The notes: generated by a model from the letters alone, not told the origin. A stretch of 64,000 bases of DNA from Sporothrix humicola (GCA_021396245.1 WNYE01000083.1:1-64000); one strand, 5' to 3'. Shown: positions 43,438 through 55,400, counted from the stretch's first letter. Numbers and translations are program-made.

Positions 43438-43700
43438 GCGAGCGGCAACGAGACAATGAGCGAAGCGAGTTGTCGACGGAGTCGAGTCGACGCAGTCGAC
43501 AACCATTCTAATCGAGCTCCTCGTCTATGAGCGGAGCGAATAGTCGAGGAGCGCGACGGCATTCTTTCGAGCGAAGCGAGACCACCATTCTCTCGAGCGG
43601 AGCGAGACACCACCACTACTCTACAACCATTCTCTACGACGACCGACGACGTCGCTGTCGAGTCTACCGACATTCTTTGACGAACGGAGCGAGGATAGAA
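43438..43700 (+). repeat. dense short-repeat cluster in the NOP10 3' flank
   Basis: Immediately after the stop come GAGCGAAGCGAG and GAGCGGAGCGA words, each followed or preceded by CATTCT (six copies of CATTCT in 250 bases). Inverted repeats are nested in it: GTTGTCGAC with GTCGACAAC (about 43471-43502), and CTCCTCG-T-CTAT with ATAG-T-CGAGGAG (about 43517-43553). The CATTCT plus GMGCGRAGC pattern recurs in intron 2 of the UstYa-like gene at 27326-27468. Confidence 0.75.
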
Positions 43701-44144
43701 GGCATTCTCAAGATGGTGAGTGATGACTGTCAATTGAAGAGAAGAGGAGAGAGACATACTAACAGATGATAGTCTATTCTCGACAGTCTCTGACAAGACG
43801 ACGATACTCTCGAACGATGGAGGGACACGTGGTGGATGGCTGTGAATGACGAAGGAAGGGGAGGAGGCTACGGCCGTGTGACATTCTTTGGGCAACTGGA
43901 TGGCGTTTTTGTGTGTTATCACTTGTTACCTCTGCTACTTGTTACTCTGTTACAATCTGCTTTACATTTTCGGCGTAATCAAAAGTTCTTTCACAAAACA
44001 TATTCTGAAATCATAAGTAAACTTGTGTAAACAGCCGTAAATCGTATTAACTTTTATCTAAGAATGCAATCATAACCAAGTAAACGCCGTGCCGTGCCTG
44101 AAGTATCCGATCTAAAGTTCCATCTGCCTCTCTGCATGGTGTGC
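43701..44144. other. convergent intergenic between NOP10 and NOB1
   Basis: This AT-richer 3' flank shows no gene or RNA that I can support. Confidence 0.6.
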
Positions 44145-45521
44145 CTACTTCCTCTTCTTGGCGTTGACGTTGCGGCCGGCGCCGACCTTCATCTTGGCCT
44201 GGTACTCGGCATTCCTAAAACCCGTCATAATGTTGGGCAAGTAGTCCTCGTCCATCAGGTCGCGCACCTTGTGCCGCTTCTGTTGCTCGACCTTGCGCGT
44301 GTACTCGGTCTGGTCTTCCGACAAAATCAGGTCGCGGCCCCAGCCGTTGTGGCCGCCGCGGCCGCCCTGGGCCGACGCCTGGAACTTGCCGCTGGCGCTG
44401 CCGTGCACGGGCTTGGGCACGCTGTAGACGTTGCCGCGCTTATTGTACTGGAAGTTTTTCTTGAGATACAACTGAAACTGGCCGGTGGCGGCGTCGGTGC
44501 TGCAAGACGTGCGCGTTAGGGTGGCCTGGCCGCACTGGGGGCAGAACTGCTTGTCCATCTGGCGGGTGACGGTAAAGCAGCCGTGACATCTCAAAACCCA
44601 CGTCTTGACGCGCGTGATGCGGTCGAGCGAGGGCGACAACAAATTCAAGTTGATGCGGAGGGCGACGTTCTGCATGGCGTAGTCGGACGAGAGGAGGGCG
44701 GCCTGGAGGCGGCGCTGGATGGGCTGCGTGGGCGCGCCCAGCTTGTCCTTGGCCTGGACCTTTTTGAGGTTGGACGGCGTGATCCACTCGCCGCCGTCGT
44801 CGGACGCAGCGTCGTCGTCATCGGAAGGCGGTGCCTCGTCGTCTTGTGCCTTGTCGTCCTTCTCTTCAGTCTCTTCAGTCTTTTCCTTCTCCTCTATTGA
44901 CAGGTCGGCCACCTTGTCTTCGAGGGTTGTTGTCTCAGTCTCCTCCTTCTTCTCCTCCTTTGCAGCAGCTTCGGCCTCGGCATCGGCGGCTTTCGCCGCC
45001 TCTGCCTCTGCCGCAACTGCCGCCGGCGACTTCCCGTTCAGCCCTTTCTGCGTCGGCGTCGCCCGCAGCCGCCAGTCGCCGCCGTTCCGCTCGCACTCCA
45101 CCTCGTACGTCAGCGCCAGCAGCTGCAGATCCGGCTTGCTCAAGACCTCCAGGTCGCCCGTCTTGCGCGCAAAGTCGCTCACAAACTTGACGCTCGCCGG
45201 CTTGGGCGTGCGCAGCGTCAGGAACGGCAGCAGCGTGGTGGTGACGCGCGAGCGCGTGGCCGGGTCGCGGATCTCGTCGACGACGGACGGGATGGTGATG
45301 AGGTTCTCGGCCTGGGCCAGCAGTGTGCTGATCGAGGGATCGTTCTTGATGAGGGGGCCGGCGTCGATAACAAGTGTGTGGACGAGTTTTGAAGAGTCTT
45401 CTGGCGTTGCGGGTGATGCGGTGGATGTGTTGTCGGATGTGGGGATGATAGATGAAGTTGACGTCTCGGGAGCGACAGTCTGAGGCACACCGGCCGGTGC
45501 GCTCTCTGATGGAGTCGCCAT
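44145..45521 (-). CDS. NOB1: 20S pre-rRNA D-site endonuclease Nob1
   Basis: The protein has 458 aa in one exon. Nob1 cleaves 20S pre-rRNA at site D to make mature 18S rRNA in the last cytoplasmic step of 40S assembly. The PIN nuclease domain starts at LVIDAGPLIKN with acidic Asp53, continues with VVDEIRD and then SKPDLQLLALTYEVE, which supply the other catalytic acids. A long Ala/Glu/Lys/Asp-rich insertion follows, as in fungal Nob1. The zinc ribbon CHGC...CPQC lies at about 311-330. The conserved stretch NVYSVPKPVHGSASGK and a basic KKRK tail end the protein. The start at 45521 leaves a 45-residue Ser/Thr/Pro-rich head before the PIN domain, which is longer than in yeast. Confidence 0.96.
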   Translation of the reverse strand: MATPSESAPAGVPQTVAPETSTSSIIPTSDNTSTASPATPEDSSKLVHTLVIDAGPLIKNDPSISTLLAQAENLITIPSVVDEIRDPATRSRVTTTLLPFLTLRTPKPASVKFVSDFARKTGDLEVLSKPDLQLLALTYEVECERNGGDWRLRATPTQKGLNGKSPAAVAAEAEAAKAADAEAEAAAKEEKKEETETTTLEDKVADLSIEEKEKTEETEEKDDKAQDDEAPPSDDDDAASDDGGEWITPSNLKKVQAKDKLGAPTQPIQRRLQAALLSSDYAMQNVALRINLNLLSPSLDRITRVKTWVLRCHGCFTVTRQMDKQFCPQCGQATLTRTSCSTDAATGQFQLYLKKNFQYNKRGNVYSVPKPVHGSASGKFQASAQGGRGGHNGWGRDLILSEDQTEYTRKVEQQKRHKVRDLMDEDYLPNIMTGFRNAEYQAKMKVGAGRNVNAKKRK

Positions 45522-47025
45522 GTTGACGAATGTGTGGAATGTCGCGATGGAGAATTATTCGTCGCAACGAAAGGAGGAAAGGGCGAAAGGGTATCTCGAA
45601 ATGTGGTTTGGTTGAAGAAGGATGATTCTAAATCGAGCCCAACGAGATGCCCTCGATTATTTTTTTTCTGTCGATAAGAAAAATATTTAGTGGGGGATAA
45701 AGTGGCCGATAAGATTTAGAGGGGACAATTTGGTCATTAAGTTTTGGAGAGTCGTAGTGGCTGGCAGCTGCTGTCGGCTGGCAGACTCTGCCTGCCTGGC
45801 GTGTAAGAGCCAGCTGACCAATCAGAGGACAGCAACCGTCAGCTGCCTATCAGACTTCTCGACACAACCACAACTCTCCTTCGTCAACATCACGACAAAT
45901 AATCTTTCATGTATATTCTCATCTTGCTTCATCATTTAAAGTGTCTCTTTGCATTTGTTGAAATGTGTGCATTGGTCTTGTAAGTAACCATGCATGCTAA
46001 GAAGCTGCCATGCTCACCAGATCCTAGGCATCATGAGCCGTGATTATGATGGGATATTGAAGGAACAGCGAAGAAAAGAGAATGCACTGTAAATATGCTC
46101 ACTTTCTCTTCAAGTAGATACTCTACTCTGTATCCATTGAAGCACAAAATATTGAGTTGCACAAGAAGATGACCCCATTTAATGGAACCGCCCCTATTTT
46201 TGTACGTTTGTTGTGCACCACTGAATTCATCAAGATTCATCAAGAAATGGGATCCTTGCTGTTCATCAAGAAGCTTTGATTTTATTATTCTATTCTGTCT
46301 GTGGCTCGCCGTAATATTGGCATCTTTAATTGTTCCTGCCGTCCAGTCCTCACTCAAATTTCAGCCACAGTGGCATTGCCAGAAGACTCGTGTAACACTG
46401 CGTGGAGAAGCATCGACAGCTTCCCCTTTTTGTCCTTCTTCTCCATTTCTTCGAGTGATACAAGGCCATATCTTCCTTAAAGACATCGCCGTTTGCCTAA
46501 CTGTCGGTAGCACCGTGTGTCACTTGGGGAGTAAATGAGCTGGATGCGGCTTCCCAGAAGAGCGGTCAGCCGAGGTCAATTTTTTGCAGACAGAATGCGA
46601 AAAGCGGGAACTGGCCAACAGAAGCTCGTCCTCGTGTGATACAAGCATCCCAGAAGAGCTTCATCGACAAGGAAAGTAAGACCAGAGAACGACTGAAGAG
46701 TACAGCCTGTTGTCTCTCCCGCCACGTCGGTGAGCCTCTGTAGAGAGCACAGAGTACAAACGACAGCTGTCGGGGACCATTCCTGGGGACGCGACCCAGA
46801 AAGCTGTGTTTGCTGTCAAGGAGATGCCTGTTTGTTTCCATGTCTAGGAGCAGCGTTTGCATGTACAGTTGCACAAAGGAGGAAGCTCCTGTTGAGGGTA
46901 ACAAGGTAAAAAGGGCGACGGCTGCGCGTCGTTCATGTCGTTGAGCCTGCATTTTACTCTTCTTCACGTCGCCAAATCTAACAAACTAATCTCGGAGACT
47001 CTACGACCGCCAACACATCGCCAAC
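45522..47025. other. intergenic between NOB1 and the small gene at 47026
   Basis: No gene was found. A CCAAT box lies near 45819 in the divergent promoter area of NOB1. The other frames are short and overlapping. Confidence 0.6.
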
Positions 47026-47428
47026 ATGACCACACTACAAGCCTCCGCCTCCTGGGACGACGTCTTTGCGGCGACAATGACGACCATGTACGGCCGGCCG
47101 GTGACAAGTGATGGGGGCGCGAGGTGAGTTCACGATGAAAGGAAGGGGAACAAGAACTGTTGCATCATTCTAACAGTACAGGTGCTGTTTTGATCACAAT
47201 CACAGTCACGGAACGTCGTCACCACACCCATCAGGCCAATGTACAAAGTGCAAGAGCTGCGAGAGCCTGGCCACGACCACCGGCGACGTCTCCGAGATCA
47301 CAGACGACTACACATTACAAAGTCTAGCGACACTCCCAGAATCCAAACACAGAAGCAGGATGGGAACGGTGCGACGGCGGGCGCGATTCTTCATTGAAGG
47401 ATACCAAAAGATCGTTGGCAGGCGGTGA
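47026..47428 (+). CDS. 114-aa orphan small protein, two exons
   Basis: Exons are 47026-47123 and 47182-47428. The donor is GTGAGT, and the acceptor lies in a TACAG following TTCTAACAG. A rival acceptor five bases earlier leads to an early stop. The first exon encodes MTTLQASASWDDVFAATMTT and more. The second has a Cys/His patch (RCCFDHNHSHG, then QCTKCKSCES) that could bind metal, a Thr/Asp stretch, and a basic C-terminal helix ending RRRARFFIEGYQKIVGRR. A CA-rich leader precedes the ATG. I do not recognise the family. The splice signals, the frame kept across the intron and the protein-like composition support a real gene. The exons are short enough to be missed by simple ORF calling. Confidence 0.6.
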
Positions 47429-50400
47429 CAGTCGATGGAGGAACGTACTTTTGATGGCATCAAGACACACATCGAGATCACGATACTGATGAAATCGCGA
47501 TGGACTTGCTCGTTTGATAGCGTTCTTGTTTGCAACTTTATGCAATAAATCGAGTTTCCCGGACAATTCCATGAATGCATATATTGGATGACGTTTAGAA
47601 GCACGTTGCTTTTACCCGATCGTTTGTTTTGCTGTTCCCGGGGAACAAACGAGGATTGAATACCAGGAAAGCTGGGGAGATGGGCTCGCCGCCGAGATTG
47701 AAAAGTCACGACGTACATTGGATGTTGAAGACGGCACGGGATCGTTCGGCGACGGCTGGGCAAAATAAACATTCGGGACAGCGGGATGTCTTCTTTTGTT
47801 CCTTTTTGCGTCGTTTCCTTTTCCCGTCTCTCTGTGCTCCCATTTACCCGAAATCAGTTGACGGGAAGCACAGCATTTTGTGACAGTCGACAAGGCTCAG
47901 ACTGGCTCAGACTGGCTGAGACGCAAAGAGCGAACACGAAGACGGCAACGCCACGCGGAATAGACTGCAGACGGAAAGGAGACGGGAAGAGAGATGGAAG
48001 AAACTATTAAAGTAAAAGTGGTTAATACAGAATAAATGAAAGCTGGAACTGGTGGAAGGAAATAAGTAAAGCGATTCGGCATATCGGGATTCTTATGGAC
48101 AAATTATCATCGAGAGTACTTCCACATCGTGATGACCGTCGAACGCGGTGAAGAATAAAAAATAGTTTGGACGAAGTCGTTAAAGAACATGAAACGAGGT
48201 CAATAGTGTGAATGGAACAAAATCGGAATAGTCGCCGAATCGGCTAGTGCGATCTCTTTCTCTCTTTCGCTGTGATGATGCACACGCAATTTGCACCGAC
48301 GGAAAGTGGTGCAATTTTAATTTTTAATGACAAGGTGACGATACCAAGACGACCAAGAGAGGGGCACTCTCAATAGTCAAATGAGTACGTTTTGTGTACG
48401 AAGACGTTCACGTGGAAGAGGGGACGTAGTCGATACTGAGGGAGAATTAAATGAGCCTACGAAGGACGCTACGAGGCTGTTGAGGCGGACTTCGTCGTCG
48501 ACTCCAATTTACACAAGATACCTGTAACAGCAGTGGAGACGAGGGTGACGTCGGCATCACGACCGATAGAAATCAATTAAACTCGGTGAAATCAAAGTTG
48601 AAGATAGTATGCCAATTCACTTAATTACCATATTCAATACATAGGGAGAGTTGGCGATATTATCACCAGACGGACACGGCGACGGCGACGGTGACCACAC
48701 TGTATTTCTATTCTTTATTTTGCCCGTTTTTTGTCGATTGGACAACATGTCTGTTAGCCGTCGTCGTCGCTGCGAAAAAGAACCAATCTGTCCGTAACCA
48801 TTCTTCAGCAATTGTGGGTAGAAGTTTGGCCAGCCCATGAAAACCTCCTCAAAAAGTACTTTTGTCGGCGACGGCGCACTCCAGACCACAGATTGTCCAC
48901 AGATTGCCGAGATGCGGTGCCGCACCCCGTCGCACCCCGTCGCAGACCCCGGAGTACACACCACTTTTTGTAAACACACTCTTGACACTGCTGCAGGTTT
49001 GATACCTTGGCAGACGGTTCTTTTGTCGGCGGTGTGAAGCCGGCGGCGGTCGGTCGAGATCACTGTCATGGTCTCGATCTTTTCTGTGCCCAAACACAGT
49101 GGAATGAGCAATGTTGGCCCGTGTCGATCGCATTCTTTTTTCCCCTCCTATTTTCTCTTCTGCTTGTGAAGATCGACCACCAAGAGTGTGCCGAGCGATC
49201 AACAAGGGAGATCGAAACGACAAGCAATTCGTTCTTCGTTTCCATGGAGCATTAATACGGGAGTGTATTATTTGCCCACGACTACAAAATGCCCGGGACA
49301 AACAGCGATCAATGGGTATCACCCGTCTTTCTCTCACAAAAATGCATGAATTATTGATGCAAAGAGTTGACACGATATACCACTGACTTTACCAATATTT
49401 ACTCTGTAAAATCATATGCTTTCCATTGAGGCTCTTTTCTTTGTACCTGGATGTCTCACTATCATCCCGTACCTGTAGGTCTTTGCCTCTTTTCCTCACA
49501 ACTGACAATCTTCTCCCAGTGATTGCGCAAGGCGAGACATTCAACGAGAGTAGTGCTCCCTAGAGGGGAAAGACGTGCATTCAGTGCATCATAAAGGGCA
49601 CAAGACTCAATTCGTCTCCTATGGCTACCAACGGTCATTCTATCGTTGAAGCAAAGGTCATGAGATGGAACCGAGCAGAATATTCAAGTCAATATCTGTT
49701 CAATATTCGCTTCGATATTTTTTGCAATATTCTGCAACACCTGATACCTGATTCTCCCTCAATGTTTCGTGCAGCCCATTTTTCGCAGTCATATGCTGTA
49801 TTTTCGCAGTATTGGCTGTCTCACCCATCACCATTTATTGACGTCCCTAGCCAGGGATGGCTCTACAGATGGTCTACACCTGACAGTCTACAGTCATCCA
49901 AGCATTGGCATCGCCGACACGAGACGAATAAGTCAAAAATAGGAAAAGGTCTGGCCAGAGGCTGGCATGGAGGCTGGGATCAACTCCGGGCTCCAGAATT
50001 GATTTATGCTCGTATTCATCCATCTCCAAACAGTGAGAGTGTGCACTGTGTTGTCGGTGCGATTTTTGTCGTCTTGTCTTTTCCTTGCCGTCTGTGCATA
50101 CTGCCGTTCCCTGTTGGTGTCTGCTGAGCCTCCTTTTTGCTTTTTTTTGCCTTCCCAGTTGTTATTTTTACAAGCAACACCCGCGAGCCGGAGCACGATC
50201 CCGCTGCAACTGTACGAAACGGCCCCCATTCTTTCTCTCCTTGCTTTAAGTTAGACTGGCCCTCAATCCAGGCCCCGATTTCTAAGAATAAACCAGCTGA
50301 AGATCAAGGGAGCAAGGATCGCAAGGATGCGAAAAGACGAAATGTGTCGTCCGATGCTGGCCAGCATGAAAACATCTCCAATTTTTGTTCTTGTTTTTCT

Positions 50401-50468
50401 GATCCGACGTTTCTTTGTTGTTTGTTTGCCCTCCGATCAATTGTTCTGGACCGCCGTCGAAGGCGGCT

Positions 50469-50520
50469 GTGCCTGGTTCGCCTGGTTCGTGCCTGGACGT
50501 GCCTGGACGTGCCTGGTGCC
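50469..50520 (+). repeat. minisatellite GTGCCTGGAC/GTTC
   Basis: Tandem copies of GTGCCTGGAC and GCCTGGTTC-type units. Units of the same kind recur in opposite orientation at 56667-56696. Confidence 0.75.
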
Positions 50521-50907
50521 TGAGTCTGGTTTTCCTTGTTTTTTGTGCAGCAGTTTCTCCAGTTTTTTTGCAGGTCGGGATGTCAACACGTTTTTGGGCG
50601 TTCTTTCTTTGTTCTTTTCGATCAATCGACAATCGACAAATCGATGGACGCGAAAACAAGATCGAGGCTACGGGTCCATCGAAAAGCTCTCCTGCATTAG
50701 TTTGCCCGGCTTTTGATGTGTGTTGACGTGGACGACAAAGTACGTGCTTTGGTGGAGGTGGTTGGTGTTTGTGTCCTTTGATGCTGTCTTGTCTCCCTTT
50801 GTTCAGTGGTCTGTTTCACAACTACTCAAAAAGTCACCGTGACTTTCCAATTCAGAGTCGCAACAAAGGGCGGCCAAGGTCACCGTCGCGTTGAAAAAGG
50901 TCAGCAT

Positions 50908-50932
50908 CCAATGGCAGCCAATAACAGCCAAT
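50908..50932 (+). promoter_or_regulatory. three CCAAT boxes at exact 10-bp spacing
   Basis: CCAAT occurs at 50908, 50918 and 50928, one helical turn apart. CCAAT is the binding site of the fungal HAP/CBF complex. No gene starts nearby on either strand, so the function is open; it may also be a short tandem repeat by chance. Confidence 0.4.
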
Positions 50933-51460
50933 GACCGTCTAATGAGGCACGTTTCATCTGTAGAGGTGTGTTGTTGGTCCAAGTCATAGCCATGGTCACG
51001 ATATTCACATTTTCATGTCACAAGGTTCACAGGAAAGCTTTTGTAGACGTAAATTTCAAAAATAAATCAACACAAAAAGAAAAGAATGGATATAATGGTC
51101 CCTATCAGATGGCCCCCCTTTCCCACTATTCTTCTGAGTTTTTTTCCTCCCAATATACAATGTGGTGGGTTATGGGTTGAGTGAGAAAAAAAAAGGAGTG
51201 TATGTAAACGAAAGAATGGTAGTATATGTCCAGGAAAAAAAGGTCAAAAAAACCAGTGGAAAAAGTTTGTCGCATCGTCGGCTCAACGAAAGTTAAGAAG
51301 TGAAGAAAAAAAGGAGGAAAGAAAAAAGATATCAAAAAAGGCGCGCAAGAGAATTGGTTAAATTGAACCTCCCAATACAAAGACGTAAAAAAAGGATAAA
51401 AAATAAACCCCCATATATAAAGTCGTTGAAAAAAAGAAAAAAAGATTGCCAAAGATTTGT

Positions 51461-52483
51461 TTACCAGGTGGCAATCAGCGAGACGGAGCCGGGGGCCAGG
51501 TTGCCGCCAACACCGTCCAGGGCCTCGTCGCCGGGCAGGTAGGCGTTGGAGCCGCCGCCGCCCTCGTAGAGGGTCGAGCAGACCGAGTTGTCGGCAGTGC
51601 AGGCCTTGAGGGCGCCATAGGGGCCGCCGACAGAGCCGGCAACGAGGGCCGAGGCGTCAAAGCCCGACCAGCCGCTGTTGGCAGAGCTGCCAAAGTCGAA
51701 CTCGAGCCAGGGGCACAGGAACTCGCCAACCGAGGTCAGCGAGACGGAGCCGGTCTGGCAGCACATGCCGCCCTGCGAGTTGGAGTCGAAGACGACGTAC
51801 TGCGACGAGCCGGCGGGGATGCTGAAGCTCAGAGCCTCGTTGCCGCTGAAGAAGCCGTTGATGCCGCCGTCCTTGCCGATCTTGTTCCAGGCGACGCACT
51901 GCATCTCGCTGCTGGCGCTGTTGACGGCCTTGACGCCGTACGTGTACTTGTCGGCAATCGTCGACTGCACCAGCTTCATGTTGGAGCCGTAGCCGCTGCA
52001 GCCGGTGTTGCCAACGTAGGCGATCTCGGCGGCGGTGGCGCGCTTGTTCTTCTTGGACGACGAGCACGAAGCAAAAGCCTCGTAGGTCGAGAGGCCGCTG
52101 CCGGTGGCGCCCGAGGACGAGCCGGTGGACGACGAAGCCGACGAAGCGGCGGGCGAGGCAGCCGACGAAGCAGCGACGGCAGCGGGCGACGACGAGCTGC
52201 TCTTGGCGACGGTGGGCGTGGCGGCGGCAGCAGAGGACGAAGTGGTGGTCGGGGTGTTGACGACGGCGGCAGCGAGCGTGGGCTTGTGGGCAGCCTTGAA
52301 GGGCGAGCCGCCCTGGGTCCAGGAGACGACCTTGCCGTCAATGGTGGCGGTGACGAGAACGGCGTCGTCGGCGCGCTTCTCGGCCTCGTGCTTCTCGTGG
52401 ATGGCGCGGTGCAGGTGGGCGTGGCCGGACGGGTGAGCCGAGACGCCGACGGCGGCCAGGATAAGGGCGTTTGTGAAGCGCAT
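51461..52483 (-). CDS. secreted Asp f 4-like protein
   Basis: The protein has 340 aa in one exon. A signal peptide spans about residues 1-16 (MRFTNALILAAVGVSA), then a short His-rich propart ends at KR (residues 36-37), a probable Kex2 site. A Ser/Ala/Thr-rich linker (about 75-130) precedes a C-terminal domain with AEIAYVGNTGCSGYGSNMK, CVAWNKIGKDGGINGFF, FDSNSQGGMCC, WLEFDFG and a Cys-containing end. That domain matches my recollection of the Asp f 4 family of secreted fungal proteins, which occur widely in moulds and have no settled enzymatic role; some members are known as allergens. Wall association is likely. The gene has strongly GC-biased codons, and its upstream strand is very CT-rich, as in highly expressed genes. 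Confidence 0.8.
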   Translation of the reverse strand: MRFTNALILAAVGVSAHPSGHAHLHRAIHEKHEAEKRADDAVLVTATIDGKVVSWTQGGSPFKAAHKPTLAAAVVNTPTTTSSSAAAATPTVAKSSSSSPAAVAASSAASPAASSASSSTGSSSGATGSGLSTYEAFASCSSSKKNKRATAAEIAYVGNTGCSGYGSNMKLVQSTIADKYTYGVKAVNSASSEMQCVAWNKIGKDGGINGFFSGNEALSFSIPAGSSQYVVFDSNSQGGMCCQTGSVSLTSVGEFLCPWLEFDFGSSANSGWSGFDASALVAGSVGGPYGALKACTADNSVCSTLYEGGGGSNAYLPGDEALDGVGGNLAPGSVSLIATW

Positions 52484-55400
52484 TGTCGCCGATTTGATGT
52501 GTATAGAGTTGTGTTTGCTTTTGTTGAATCTCGAAAGGATCGTTTATTGTCGTAACAGTCGTGTTATTTGCTTGCTTGTTGCTTGTATCCAAGTTGACCA
52601 GAACTGGTGATTGCTGTCTTGTTGTATCTTGCGATATATGCTTGTCAAGGAGAGTGGTTGTCTGGAAAGAGCTGGCTTTCTCGAGAGAGCGTTGGTGCTG
52701 CTGGGAAACACACAAAAAAAGGAGCGTGGTCGATTTGCTGGCTGAGGAGCAAAAAGATAAAAAGAGAGTGAAAAATAAAAAGGAATGAACTTCGCGATGG
52801 AAGGAAGGTAAGATTGGGATTGGAAAAGAAATGAACGCGTGGATTATCCAGAACAGGGGAGAGGGAAAGGGAGGACAAGACAAGGGGGTCCGGGGTGGGA
52901 CGTGAGGTCTTTTAAAGAGGATGGAGTATGCAAAGGAGTGTAAAAGAGTGGACGGGTTACCAAAGAGGCGAACCAAGAGGCACAAACGAAGGACGGTGAG
53001 GCGTGAAGAAAGGAAGAAGAGAGAAGAAAGAGAAGAAAGGGGAGTAAAAGAGGGCAAAAGGGCAAAAAGGGGACAATGTACAAAGAGGGAAAGAGCGAGG
53101 GAAGAAAGGGTGGAGTGGACGGGCGCTGGGGGCGGCGCCAGGGGAAAGGGGGCCCTGGCTCTCCTAGGCCTTTTCGTAGCGCAGCGAGATTGCAGGAAAT
53201 AAGTGGGTCCAAGGCCGAAGCGGGCCACGCCAAAAGGCCCAGAGGCAGAGCGCAGGCAAGAGCGACCATCGTCGACCGAAGAGGCTTTTGGATACTCTTT
53301 TGGTCCTCTTTTGGGTCCTCTTTTGGGTCCTCTTTTATTCTTCTGTCTCCATCTTTTTCTAGGCCTGGGCTCTGATGGTTTTTCGTCTTCACTGGGATTT
53401 TACTGGGACTCTACAAGGGTGGCGGGCAAGAGCCAAGAGCGCCCAGAACGTCTGAACGGCGAAGAAGCCTGGGCGGCACTCTGGGCATCAACTGAGAAAG
53501 ACAAAGAAGGGCAGGGCGAAATGCGCAGCGAACTCTGAGAAAAAGTGAAAAAGTGATGGCTGGCATGGCGAAAGACGAAAAAGACCACAACAAACCACAA
53601 GGGGCATGTACACGTAAGGCGCTGGTGGATGGACTGGCATGTGGTGGGTGGGGAGGAAAGGGCAGACGACACGACAGGCGACCACAAGAGGAAAGAGCAC
53701 AAAGGCACAAAGGGAGACAGAGACAATGCAGGAGCGAATGCACAAAAGAAGTGCACAAAAGAGCCAGCACAAGGAAAGAGAGGAAAGAGCATAGAACAAT
53801 TGAGGAAAGCACGAAAGAACAACACAAAAGGAAAGAGTGACTTGTCCAAAAGTACCCAACAGCCAGACACTGCAGATGCACGCTGCAGATGTGCGCGGCG
53901 CTACTTGCAGGGATGTATCTTACTACGGGAGATACACAGCAAGATACTTCTAATCTCCTATCCATCTGAAGACTTTTGAACGGAGCCGGAGACAAGTATC
54001 TTACGTGTGTTTGTGCCCTACGAGAAGCGCGAGCGGGAAAGTGACAAGTGGACAGAGTGAAAATTACAGGGGAGAATAGAAGAGTAGCAGGGAAAGAGTG
54101 GAAAAGACAGGGGATAAACAAGGGCAAGCAACGACATCCACTGCCGTGCATGGGCCATGTCTTTGTGCAGCTGAAAGAGAGAGTTTTCTTTTATTTCCCA
54201 AACAGCGCACAAAGCACAGCACACGTACAGCACACAACAGCACACGCGCACCACGCAAGGGGAAATATGCAGGAACAGAAAAATAGCAGCAAAAAGGAGC
54301 AGCAAAGAGGTACAGAGGAACACTGAGAGGGAAAATGTGGGCCACACCTTCCAGGGGACGCAGCCAATCAGGGCGTGTTGTCGTGTCAAAGAGGCGTTGT
54401 TTTGAGGGAAAGAACGAAAAACGAAAACAGACGAAAAAGCGGGTCCGTCCGACGACCGTCAGGGGTTCTGGCCAATGGGAGGGACTCGTTCATCCAAAAG
54501 CGGGTGGAGTCATTTAACGCCAAATTGGGGCGACATGCAAGCAGCGTGGGCAGGCATCGTGGATAGCGTGCAGCGTGTAAAAGCACATGGATACGCGGTA
54601 CAGATATTTTCAGTGGTCGCCCCAGCTGCCAGAAGAGGAAGGAACCAGAAGAGGCAGGCGCACACTGTTAGTATTTAGCAGTGTTAGTGTTTTTAGGGCA
54701 TGTGCCGACCACTCACAGGCATGCGCCTGGAAAATACAGCACCGCAGGTGACAAGGGCACTGCCAGAGGCGGGCGATATTCGACGGACAGCGGACCGCTT
54801 CTTTCAGCGCTTTACCCGTAAAACCGTGTCGAGTCACCGAGATGGCAGCCGAAACCCTAAAAACACTTACAAGCACTTGCACCGACGCCGGTCATAGACC
54901 ATCAAGCACTATGAGACACTACCAGAAGACCATTATTTTAAAGCTTTCAAAAGCTATCAAAATCAGAGAGAAAACACAGACCATCGTCACAAGTCGCCGA
55001 AGCCAGCGTCAACCAAGTGGTGAAACTGGCAGCCAAAAGGCAGGGAGAATGCAAAAGAACAGCGGTCGAGCGGGAGCAGAGGCGCAGGCGGTCGCTATAT
55101 TTTTCTCAGAAACAGCGCTACCTCGCTATTTCGCGCTCTGCTGGCCGTAAACTTTCATTTCACAAACATCTCGACGCCTGCTCCTCCCAAATCAGGCAAG
55201 TGGCCCGCCAAGTGTGGCGCCGGTCGGGTGAGGCTTTAACACGGGTGCGCTGGCATGCTGTCGGCAATTGTGACAGCGCCAGAGTGCTTCAACGTCTCAG
55301 CGCCTCAGTTCCTCAGTGCCTGAATGCTCAGTCAGTTCTTCCAGTTTGTGCCATTCTCAATTTACATGTCTCTTCATTTTTCCCAGCATTCAAAGTACAG

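Larger units (their letters stand above)
47429..51460. other. 4-kb gene-free stretch
   Basis: No supported gene. Open frames near 48617-49111 (minus) and 49621-50127 (plus) lack domains and codon bias. The region contains a minisatellite (50469-50520), three tandem CCAAT boxes (50908-50932) and a purine-rich block (51180-51450) in the 3' flank of the gene at 51461. Confidence 0.55.

Noticed and set aside
48617..49111. 164-codon minus-strand frame
   Set aside because: Composition and codon use resemble intergenic sequence. No family is recognised, and overlapping frames of similar quality lie on the other strand.
49621..50127. 168-codon frame starting at an ATG
   Set aside because: It shows no domain, no codon bias and no promoter or leader features. 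It cannot be excluded without transcripts.
53411..54151. 246-codon open frame on the minus strand
   Set aside because: It is produced by the purine-rich + strand. The product is Ser/Leu/Cys/Pro low-complexity with no domain.
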